DNA from: [Clostridium] symbiosum ATCC 14940
GTDB taxonomy: Bacteria > Bacillota > Clostridia > Lachnospirales > Lachnospiraceae
Assembly (NCBI RefSeq): GCF_000466485.1
Contig: NZ_KE992920.1
Span: forward strand, 1 to 37,515
DNA length: 37,515 bases
Direction: 5' to 3'
Shown: in pieces, positions 1 to 7,900 of the stretch
Position numbering within the stretch: position 1 is the first letter of the stretch
Layout of the letters: each line of letters starts with the position of its first letter
Position numbers and translations under genes: made by a program
Notes under the pieces: generated by a model
What the model was told of the DNA's origin: nothing
What the model saw: only the letters and a program-made list of their open reading frames with translations
The model's database searches: none

Positions 1-732
1 AGTTCGAAGCTCAAGTTGTCCCGGATTTTGCCCTGGTAGGGCCAAAATCCGCCCGGCACGCTTTGCCTCCCTCTGCCTAAGAGCTATCGTCTCTCGGGCG
101 AACGTCCTTCCGGATATCATTCTCTCCTTCTCCGCCGGAAGATTTCGGCAGTATCTCCTTCTCCCGGAAGTTCTTCGCCGGGACGAAAGACTCCGCTGGG
201 TGTATCGGCCCCGTCCACTGGCCTGCAGCCGCTGATTGTCTCACGCGTTAAGTGCGGGGGCGGATCTTGTCGCGGCCACTCAGTGCTTACGTGTGCGGGA
301 AATACCATATGCCTACAATGTGCCTTTATGAAAGAATTGCGCTAGATTTGATATCAGCCAGCCGGAAACACGTAGTGGCCGCGACAGGGTCCTCCCCATT
401 TAAGGTTGGAGAGAATCCGCGGTCGAAGCGGACCATGTCCGGTGCCGCGAAAACTTCCGCCTGAGTTTTCCGTCCCCGGAGAAACCCTGACCCGGGGAAG
501 TAGGCGGAATCAATTGCGGAGGGGACCTGGGAGTCCGCCGGTGCTTAGCGAGGTTCCACACGAGCCTAGAACCGATGCGCACTCCAAAGAGTGCAAACGG
601 TCCCCGCAGCAATTCATTCCGGCCGAATTCCCCCCTCACGACAACCTACCCGGGGATGGAAAGTCTCAGTCACCCTCTCACCACACCGGACATAGTCCGT
701 TCCGGACGCGTCCTCCTACCTCAGTTAAATCT
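1..732 (-). repeat. GC-rich, highly structured element of unknown identity (left copy, incomplete)
   Basis: No convincing protein is encoded here. The region is much more GC-rich than its surroundings and packed with inverted repeats: 22-33/39-51, 107-113/135-141, 163-167/178-182, 181-185/212-216, 269-280/374-385 (12 bp, extended by 289-294/368-373), 418-422/445-449, 429-433/437-441, 455-462/502-509, 474-479/492-497, 512-517/609-614 with 521-527/599-605, 552-556/569-573 and 579-584/589-594. Read on the minus strand, its first ~54 bases match the last 54 bases of the window on the plus strand, so it is one of at least two inverted copies. It begins directly after the secA stop codon. The nested multi-branch folding suggests a structured RNA or a non-coding mobile element. 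I could not match it to RNase P, tmRNA, SRP, or canonical group I or II intron cores. The transcribed strand is not certain. Confidence 0.6.
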
Positions 733-3390
733 CTATTTCTCTTCCTTCTTCCCGCCCTGCGGCAGAATCTGCATCTGAACCGTCTTATTCTTAAGCTCCG
801 GATTGGAATTCATCTCCTGCAGTATTTTGCGTCCGCAGCACTGTTTGAATTTCTTGCCGGAACCGCATGGACACGGATCATTTGGATAAATCTTTTTCGC
901 CTCACGCTTTTTCGGCGCATTGACGGCGGTATCATCCTTGTTGGTTCCCGTCACCTTGGCCGCCGGTTCACGCTCCACCTTCTGCTCCACACGGATATGG
1001 AACAGGATGCGCACTGTATCTTCACGGATTGCGGCAGTCATGCTGTCGAACATCTCATATCCGCTCATCTTATACTCTACCAGAGGATCTCTCTGGCCAT
1101 ATGCCTGGAGGCCGATACCTTCACGGAGCTGATCCATATCATCAATATGAGCCATCCATTTTGCATCGATTACTTTCAGAAGAATAACACGCTCGATCTC
1201 ACGGATCTGCTCTGCCTCCGGGAACTCTGCTTCCTTGGCTTCGTAAAGCTTTGTGGCAGCCTCCTTCAGCATGTGCTTTAATTCATTCTTCTTCATATCC
1301 TTCTGATCGTCTTTCAGCGCGACAGGAGGAAGCGGAATAATCGGAAGCAGCAGTGTATTCAGCTCCGTCAGATCCCATTCTTCTGTTCCCTGTTCATCAG
1401 AGATGGACATATCCACAGCATTTTCTACAATATCCGTAATCATCTTCATAATTACGGTTCTCATGCTTTCACCGTTTAATACGCGGCGGCGCTCGTCATA
1501 AATGACCTCACGCTGCTCGTTCATAACCTCATCATATTTCAGCAGGTTTTCACGGATGCCGTAGTTGTTGTTCTCGATCTTCATCTGGGCTTTTTCAATG
1601 GCGTTTGAAAGCATCTTATGCTCTATCTGCTCATTCTCCGGAACGCCCAATGCGTTAAACATATTCATCAGCTTCTCGGAACCGAAGAGACGCATCAGAT
1701 CGTCTTCCAGAGAAATGTAGAAACGGGATTCACCCGGATCTCCCTGACGTCCTGAACGCCCGCGCAGCTGATTATCGATACGTCTGGATTCATGGCGCTC
1801 GGTACCGATGATCTTGAGACCGCCGATTTCCTTCGCCTTGTCGTCCAGCTTGATATCCGTACCACGGCCGGCCATGTTGGTAGCGATGGTTACCGCGCCG
1901 TGTACACCGGCATCGGCTACAATCTCAGCCTCCATCTCATGGAATTTGGCATTCAGCACCTTGTGCGGCACGCCGCGCCTTGTCAGCATCTTGCTTAAAA
2001 GCTCGGATGTCTCGATCGTAATCGTACCCACCAGAACAGGCTGTCCCTTTTCATGGGCTGCCACAACCTCATCCACAACAGCATGGAATTTCTCTTTTTT
2101 CGTCTTATATACAGCGTCGTCGTTATCATGACGGATTACCGGCTTATTCGTCGGAATTACGATAACGTCCATCTGGTAAATATTACGGAACTCCTTCTCC
2201 TCGGTTTGAGCCGTACCGGTCATACCGGCCTTCTTTGTAAACTTATTAAAGAAGTTCTGGAATGTGATGGTTGCAAGCGTTCTGCTCTCGCGGCGGACAT
2301 TTACATGCTCCTTCGCCTCGATGGCCTGATGAAGTCCGTCGGAATAGCGGCGGCCCGGCATAATACGTCCCGTAAACTCATCTACAATCAGGACCTCGTC
2401 GTCCTTCACCACATAATCCTTATCGCGGAACATCAGGTTGTTGGCGCGCAGTGCAAGAATAATATTATGCTGAATCTCCAGGTTCTGCGGATCCGCCAGG
2501 TTCTCTATATGGAAGAATTCCTCCACTTTCTTGACGCCGGCCTCTGTCAGATTGACCACCTTGTCCTTCTCATTGACAATGAAGTCGCCCGTCTCCTCAA
2601 TCTCTTCACCCATGATGGCCGATATCTTTGTAAATTCGGCTGATTCCTCTCCGCGTTCCAGCTGGCGCGCCAGAATATCGCAGACTTCATATAACTTGGT
2701 GGATTTACCGCTCTGACCGGAAATGATAAGCGGTGTCCGCGCCTCGTCGATCAAGACGGAATCGACCTCATCGATGATGGCATAATCCAGATTTCTTAAA
2801 ACCATCTGTTCCTTATATATAGCCATATTATCGCGGAGATAGTCAAAACCAAGCTCATTGTTGGTTACATAGGTGATGTCACAGTTATATGCCGCCCGGC
2901 GCTCGTCCGGAGTCATCGCATTTAATACCACGCCGACGGAAAGTCCCAGGAATCTGTGAACCTCTCCCATCCACTCGGCATCTCGCTTTGCCAGATAGTC
3001 GTTAACCGTAACGATAAATACGCCGTTGCCCTTCAGCGCATTCAGATAAGCCGGGGCTGTGGAAACAAGCGTCTTTCCTTCACCTGTCTTCATCTCGGCA
3101 ATACGTCCCTGGTGCAGAACAATTCCGCCAATGAGCTGTACCGGATAATGCTCCATATTAAGGACACGCCTTGAGGCTTCTCTGATGGTGGCAAATGCCT
3201 CCGGCAGAATGTCATCCAATGTTTCACCCTTTTCCAGACGCTCTCTGAACTTTCTGGTATTGTCCTTCAGCTCATCGTCCGTCAGCTTTTCCATCTCCGG
3301 CTTCAAAGCAACAATCTTATCCACAATGGGATAAATCAGCTTTAGTTCACGCTCGCTGTGAGTTCCAAACATTTTCTCTATCAGATTCAT
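733..3390 (-). CDS. secA: Preprotein translocase motor ATPase SecA
   Basis: SecA is the cytoplasmic/peripheral ATPase that drives unfolded preproteins through SecYEG. The 885 residues are a normal family length. The nucleotide-binding site MKTGEGKT lies at about residues 100-107, a DEVD Walker B motif follows near residue 208, and the central region carries the conserved preprotein-crosslinking and second helicase domains ([10 protein letters not shown] motif). The C-terminus has the SEC-C zinc motif [13 protein letters not shown], the SecB/ribosome/lipid-binding tail. Start: ATG preceded by AGGAGAG at a good distance. It is transcribed alone and leftward from a promoter at 3489-3517. It sits divergent from hpf, the usual clostridial hpf-secA neighbourhood, but the prfB gene that often follows secA is replaced here by the structured element. 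Confidence 0.98.
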   Translation of the reverse strand: MNLIEKMFGTHSERELKLIYPIVDKIVALKPEMEKLTDDELKDNTRKFRERLEKGETLDDILPEAFATIREASRRVLNMEHYPVQLIGGIVLHQGRIAEMKTGEGKTLVSTAPAYLNALKGNGVFIVTVNDYLAKRDAEWMGEVHRFLGLSVGVVLNAMTPDERRAAYNCDITYVTNNELGFDYLRDNMAIYKEQMVLRNLDYAIIDEVDSVLIDEARTPLIISGQSGKSTKLYEVCDILARQLERGEESAEFTKISAIMGEEIEETGDFIVNEKDKVVNLTEAGVKKVEEFFHIENLADPQNLEIQHNIILALRANNLMFRDKDYVVKDDEVLIVDEFTGRIMPGRRYSDGLHQAIEAKEHVNVRRESRTLATITFQNFFNKFTKKAGMTGTAQTEEKEFRNIYQMDVIVIPTNKPVIRHDNDDAVYKTKKEKFHAVVDEVVAAHEKGQPVLVGTITIETSELLSKMLTRRGVPHKVLNAKFHEMEAEIVADAGVHGAVTIATNMAGRGTDIKLDDKAKEIGGLKIIGTERHESRRIDNQLRGRSGRQGDPGESRFYISLEDDLMRLFGSEKLMNMFNALGVPENEQIEHKMLSNAIEKAQMKIENNNYGIRENLLKYDEVMNEQREVIYDERRRVLNGESMRTVIMKMITDIVENAVDMSISDEQGTEEWDLTELNTLLLPIIPLPPVALKDDQKDMKKNELKHMLKEAATKLYEAKEAEFPEAEQIREIERVILLKVIDAKWMAHIDDMDQLREGIGLQAYGQRDPLVEYKMSGYEMFDSMTAAIREDTVRILFHIRVEQKVEREPAAKVTGTNKDDTAVNAPKKREAKKIYPNDPCPCGSGKKFKQCCGRKILQEMNSNPELKNKTVQMQILPQGGKKEEK

Positions 3391-3488
3391 GCTTTACTCT
3401 CCTATTTCTATCATTATTTCTATTATCATCATTGCAAGCTCTTCTATTCATGCCAAAACTGCATAGTTATAGTTATACAATCTTACTT

Positions 3489-3517
3489 ATTCTAACACTA
3501 ACAAGGATTTTATTCAA
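3489..3517 (-). promoter_or_regulatory. Sigma-A-type promoter of secA
   Basis: On the minus strand TTGAAT (3512-3517) and TAGAAT (3489-3494) are separated by exactly 17 bp, about 100 bp upstream of the secA start. A DnaA-box-like 9-mer lies only about 24 bp upstream of the -35 element. Confidence 0.6.
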
Positions 3518-3540
3518 CGACTTCATAAATTTTTTACATT

Positions 3541-3758
3541 TTGTCCACATCCGCGCAATAGTTTCCAGGGCATCCCAGTGACATAATTCGTCATATTATG
3601 GTAAACTTAGCAAATTGCACAAAAAACTTGTTCTATTCACCAGTTGTCCACATTATCCACACCGTTTTCGCCAAAAATGTAGAAAAGTTATGCACACCCC
3701 ACCTTGTCCATTTTAAGGGAAAAAGTAGTTATACACCGAGTTATCCACATTATCCACA
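3541..3758 (+). promoter_or_regulatory. Cluster of DnaA boxes between secA and hpf
   Basis: All boxes are in the same orientation. Three are perfect TTATCCACA (3653-3661, 3741-3749, 3750-3758). Three have one mismatch: TTGTCCACA at 3541-3549 and 3644-3652, and TTATGCACA at 3688-3696. One is weaker, TTATACACC at 3729-3737. Two pairs (3644-3661 and 3741-3758) are contiguous head-to-tail 9-mers. Such density is what is expected of a DnaA-binding locus: an origin, a titration cluster, or a DnaA-regulated promoter. No dnaA, dnaN or rpmH gene is in the window. The roughly 33 kb to the right is transcribed toward this site, which argues against it being the main origin. The box match is direct sequence evidence; the function is inferred. 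Confidence 0.75.
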
Positions 3759-3853
3759 TCTTTTTTATGTTTATCACCATCTTTCCCCATCCAAAGTTCA
3801 CCAACCTGATTTTTGTGTATATCTCATAAACTTGCATATTTCGACAAAAAATA

Positions 3854-3871
3854 CAAGGATTATCCTTGACA
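3854..3871. promoter_or_regulatory. Dyad CAAGGAT-t-ATCCTTG overlapping a TTGACA
   Basis: A perfect 7-bp dyad with a 1-bp centre (3854-3868) runs into TTGACA (3866-3871) on the plus strand. The best -10 candidate downstream is poor (TATGGG, 16 bp away). It could be an operator plus an old or weak hpf promoter now separated from hpf by the MITE at 3922-4084. Regulator unknown. Confidence 0.25.
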
Positions 3872-3921
3872 GGAATATCAGGTTTTATATGGGTTCCGCG
3901 CGAGTTTTAAGTAGTTTTGAA

Positions 3922-4084
3922 GTTACTGTTCACACGGTTGTGTTCCGCGAGGTGTTTTCGTGCGCATTTTGCACGAAAATCCCGAGTTTTACGGCGCGAA
4001 ACGGCGCTTTTTTCCGTTTCTGTGCATCGCGAAGCGTGTTATTGTTCGCAGCATGCCGCTTTTTGGCGGGATGTGAACAATAAC
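3922..4084. mobile_element. MITE-like element, copy A (163 bp)
   Basis: Terminal inverted repeats are GTTACTGTTCACA (3922-3934) and TGTGAACAATAAC (4072-4084), one mismatch. It is flanked by a perfect 8-bp direct repeat GTTTTGAA (3914-3921 and 4085-4092), the signature of a transposition target duplication. Inside are a strong hairpin TTTTCGTGC/GCACGAAAA and the family core TTTCTGTGCATCG. The right part is itself a long imperfect hairpin, because an internal copy of the terminal repeat (GTTATTGTTCGCA, about 4038-4050) pairs with the right end. It encodes nothing convincing. It lies between the DnaA boxes and the hpf promoter. Related copies are at 11092-11174, 18923-19117 and 27383-27472. Confidence 0.85.
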
Positions 4085-4168
4085 GTTTTGAAACATTATG
4101 ACGCCTAAATAATTTAGACTTTTTATAAAAAATTAACAATAATTGTCTTCGCAATTTTCCTTTTGTGA

Positions 4169-4197
4169 TTGAATTTATCAAATAAAAGTGGTATACT
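4169..4197 (+). promoter_or_regulatory. Sigma-A-type promoter of hpf
   Basis: TTGAAT (4169-4174), a 17-bp spacer, then TATACT (4192-4197), about 31 bp before the preferred hpf start at 4229. The 5' leader is therefore only some 25 nt, too short for a leader RNA such as the raiA motif. Confidence 0.65.
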
Positions 4198-4228
4198 ATA
4201 AACATCCCAAGAAAAAGGAGCGATGTAT

Positions 4229-4756
4229 ATGCGTTATAAGATTACTGGAAGAAATATTAATGTTACCCCGGGGTTAAAAGCAGCAGTAGAGGAGAAAATC
4301 GGAAAACTTGAGCGATACTTCAATCAGGACACAGAAGCAATCATTACATTAAGTGTTGAAAAAGAACGTCAGAAAATCGAAGTTACCATTCCTGTAAAAG
4401 GCACCATTATCCGTGCGGAGCAGGAAAGCAACGATATGTACGTATCCATTGATTTGGTAGAAGAAATTATCGAGCGCCAGCTTAAAAAATATAAAAACAA
4501 GATTGTTGACAAAAAACAGGCGGCTATTGCATTCTCCGATTATTTCATGAATGAAGAGTATGAATCGGATGACGAAGTAAAAATTGTTAAAGTTAAGAGA
4601 TTCGCGATGAAACCGATGGATCCGGAGGAAGCTTGTGTACAGATGGAACTTCTTGGACATGCCTTCTATGTATTCCTTAATTCGGAAACCGACCAGGTGA
4701 ATGTGGTTTACAAGAGGAAAGGCAATACCTACGGATTGATTGAGCCGGAATTTTAG
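4229..4756 (+). CDS. hpf: Long-form ribosome hibernation promoting factor (HPF/RaiA family)
   Basis: Long HPF binds the 30S decoding region and pairs 70S ribosomes into inactive 100S dimers in slow or stationary growth. The N-terminal ~95 residues form the ribosome-binding S30AE domain. A linker follows, then the ~55-residue C-terminal dimerisation domain that defines the long form (the DPEEACVQMELLGHAFYVF region). I chose ATG 4229 (MRYKITG, 175 residues), not ATG 4223, because AGGAG at 4216-4220 is only 2 nt from the first ATG but 8 nt from the second. It is the only plus-strand gene, with its own promoter (4169-4197) and terminator (4793-4821). Confidence 0.95.
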   Translation: MRYKITGRNINVTPGLKAAVEEKIGKLERYFNQDTEAIITLSVEKERQKIEVTIPVKGTIIRAEQESNDMYVSIDLVEEIIERQLKKYKNKIVDKKQAAIAFSDYFMNEEYESDDEVKIVKVKRFAMKPMDPEEACVQMELLGHAFYVFLNSETDQVNVVYKRKGNTYGLIEPEF

Positions 4757-4792
4757 AATTGGCCCGTTAAACCGGTATTATAAGCATAGCAG

Positions 4793-4821
4793 TGGGGAGA
4801 ACCGATTGACGGTTCTCCCCA
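4793..4821 (+). terminator. Terminator after hpf
   Basis: A perfect 12-bp stem, TGGGGAGAACCG/CGGTTCTCCCCA, with a 5-nt loop, 37 nt after the hpf stop, followed by ATTTAAAA. The U tract is weak. The symmetric stem may also stop transcripts arriving from the pilus operon on the other strand. Confidence 0.75.
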
Positions 4822-4866
4822 TTTAAAATGCCGCCAAAGCAGCCACTGCTCTGTGAAATTCATGGA

Positions 4867-4889
4867 GCCGCAGAGGTTCGCACTGCGGC
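4867..4889 (-). terminator. Hairpin after the last pilus-operon gene
   Basis: GCCGCAG (4867-4873) and CTGCGGC (4883-4889) form a 7-bp stem just past the stop of the 1767-residue gene. There is no U tract, so it may act as a 3' end stabiliser or work together with the hairpin at 4793-4821. Confidence 0.4.
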
Positions 4890-4905
4890 GGCACGGATTG
4901 TACTG

Positions 4906-7900
4906 CTAGTCCAAATCGAACAGTTCGCGCTTTACGAGACGGATCTCCGCATAGATACTGTCTTTTCTTAACTTCCCGGCCTCCGGCGTCTCTGGGCCGA
5001 TTATGATTGTCATTCCATCCATATCACCGTTAAATGCCATTTCCAGCCGGTACCATTGATCACTGGCGCCGCTTCCCAGGCTTCCTTTCTGCCCCGGTTC
5101 GCCTGCAACCTTCACTACCGGAAAGCTCGAAACCGTATTTTCTTCCGGAAGTTCCCCTATTGTGTAGGCCGATTCATCAAATACCGCCACCGAAGGAAGG
5201 CCGTCTTCATTCATCTCTCCCTTCTTCCCGATTGCCAACGGTACCGTCTCATTGTCTGCGGCATTCATCTTTTGTACCCGGAACAGAAGCTCCAGCTTGT
5301 CGTCGTAAGCATCGTAATAACAGGTATAGCGGTTCGGCGCACCGGTATTTCCCGCCAGTTCGATTCCCGATACCGTTCCTCCTTCCAATACTACGGTATC
5401 ATAGAAGGACGTCTCCGCCGCCTCACTGTTCAGGGCGGCGTAAACCGTATTGATGAACAGTTTCATTTCCATATCCGGAACCAGTTCATCATCAGAACCT
5501 GATTCATCCGTGTCGTCATAAAGTGAAAAGCCGGTATAATAGATTTTACCTTTTGAATATAGATAGTAATTGTTTCCGGCGTCTCTTACCGTTGTATCAA
5601 AATATTTAGATTCATCGTCATTGCCCGAACCTGCAAATGTATACCAGACCGTCACATCGTCAACTTTCCCCTTGCCAGGCTCCCGCTCTAAATCAAGCTG
5701 ATAGTATGGGGCATGGTTCTCTGCTATCCCAATTTTCGCTTCCGAAACTTCATTTTCAATCTTATAAGGATAAAGGCCAATCTGCCCCTCATTGAGCGGT
5801 TCAATATACTGTGTACGGGGTTTCACACCGATGGCAAGGTTCTGTGATATCTGTGTATTGTAAGGCGAAGTGGTATTCACCAGAGCCTCATAACTGCTGC
5901 CCGCCTTTGGTATAAATGCATATTCCAGCAAGGCTCCGTTTGTAAAGCCCTGGAGCTGCTCTATCTTTGTCCACCGCCTGCTGCTTCCCTTATCTCTTTT
6001 GTCGTCCGGCTTGATATCGGTTGTCACGGCAAAACGGTCCATACCCACCGCATAGCGCAGCGATTGCGTAAAGAAGTAATTCCAGTTGTTTTTATGAGGA
6101 TACAGCGCATCGCCTTTTCCGGCCACATTGTTAAGAGTATACTTTGTCTCAACGGGATTATCGCTGTCTCCGGCTACTTTTTTCTGCCATACATAACCGT
6201 AGAAATTCGTCACGTCCTCCTCGAGACGGATGGACAGGTAATCGGCGCCGTTCGACTTGAATTTATAGTAAGTATCCCCGGCGATTACGATTGGAGCCGT
6301 CTCATCCACGATATCTTTGGAAATTGCTTCGTAGCTTCCGAGAGCTGCGTGGAGATCTTTGACATTAAATGTATTTTTTTTGATTGTGGTTCTCAGGGGA
6401 TTCCCACCGGCATCTTCATACAGAGATCTCAGCTCCCCTTCCGTCACATAACCGTTCCTGGCATAAAAGTAGTAAATCCAGCTAAATGTTCTGTCTATCA
6501 TATTCCTGAATTCGTTATAGAATTGGGCTGCGTTAACTTTTACCGGCGGGGAATTGGGATTCACTGTCTTTACCTCTTTTCCTCCTCCATTAAACCACCC
6601 GCCCCAGGTTTGCCACCCGATATACAGCTCCGAAATTTCTCTCCCGTCATCGGCTGCAGTCGGCCTCACAAGAGCCTTATAAGATCCTGCTTTTTCAGCC
6701 ACCTCATGGAGACCCTCCGGATCGAGATAGACGGTCCCGTTTCCAATATTATGCTGATTGTCATTCCACTCTTTCTCATTTTTTTCCAGATAAGCTTCAT
6801 ACTGTTCTTTACTAATCCTGACCTTTTTGTAGTTTGGATCTGTTTCTGTCGGCTTCTCCCTCTGCCCTTCTTCAATCGTCATATTGCGGTAATAATAATC
6901 AACTTCCTCCGGGGCAAAGTAATTCTCCGAATTGACATAGGAAAATGCATCGTTTGTAAAGATAATTGGTTTTTTGAGTGTATCCGAATATTCCTTTAAA
7001 ACTTTGGCCGCCTCCAGAGTATCCGTATCCGTTATATCGCCTTTCAGCTCCTGTGAAAAATCGGTTCCCACAATGATTAAATCATATGCCTTTAATTTTT
7101 CCGCAGTAATTTCCTTACCCTCACATTCTGCAGCAAAATCGCCTTCGGAAATTGTTTCAAATCCGGCATTTTCAAAGTCGATATGATACTCCCCGCCCTT
7201 TTGCTCCGCCTCATTAAACAGACGGACAAACTGTGGATTCTGTGACAGATTCTTACCTCCTGCCGTATCGGAATACGGCGTAATCTGCAGTATCTTCACG
7301 TCCTTCTTCTTTGTATCAGGATGCAGGTATCCGGTCCAGACTCCGGTGAGAGGATTATTTTTATCAAGAGTCGAAATCTGTACGCGGAACTGGCATATTT
7401 CCTCGATTGACTCAACCGGCACAGGAGAAGTATATCTGCCTTTCAGCAAGCCGCTCTCAAAGGTATAATCCCCCGGGGGCAAATCGCCGAATTTTACGGT
7501 AAACACCTGATCATTTTTAATATAATCCGTTGAATTATTTTCTTTACCCGGTTTGCCTGAGCCGTTTCCTCCGTCTCCCGCTTCATCGAAAATACCGTCG
7601 CCGTTCCGATCCACAATGATTGTCATTACCATATTCTCTGCCTGATCGCCTATGGGCAGCGTGATTTCGTAGTCAAACGTCAATGTATTCGTTCTGGCAA
7701 GCGCAGTCAGATCCGGCTTTGTCTCCGGACTCCATCCTTTCTCAGCGATTGAAGAAACAGCATTTCCGTTTTCATCCTTTATTAACCCGGTATCTTTTAC
7801 CACAATTGACGGTTTATAATCTTTCATCAATGAGATTGTTTTACCTGCCGCTTCTTCAAGACCGGTACGCATTGATATCAGCCGATTATAGTAAGTTTCT

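Noticed and set aside
1-732. Group II intron, group I intron, RNase P, tmRNA or IscB-type omega RNA
   Set aside because: A GTGTG occurs near the start, but no domain V-like hairpin, no group I P/Q/R/S core, no RNase P or tmRNA conserved blocks and no associated protein could be found by eye.
406-1281. Long open frame on the plus strand running from the structured element into secA
   Set aside because: It is mostly antisense to secA, has no ribosome site, and its translation shows no recognisable domain.
3541-3758. Main chromosomal origin oriC
   Set aside because: The boxes are strong, but dnaA/dnaN/rpmH are absent and nearly all genes on the right run toward the site. Retained as a DnaA-box cluster of unknown role.
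3598-4083. Open frame of 161 codons across the DnaA boxes and MITE copy A
   Set aside because: It spans binding sites and a mobile repeat, has low-complexity translation and no plausible ribosome site.
3922-4084. CRISPR array from the repeated blocks
   Set aside because: Copies are far apart, few, and have transposon-like ends and target duplications; no regularly spaced repeats exist in the window.
3760-4228. raiA-motif non-coding RNA before hpf
   Set aside because: The hpf promoter leaves only a ~25-nt leader, and the upstream sequence is a MITE and AT-rich DNA without a large conserved fold.
6064-6999. 311-codon open frame antisense to the giant pilus-operon gene
   Set aside because: Shadow frame of a real gene on the other strand; no homology-like motifs and no start signal.
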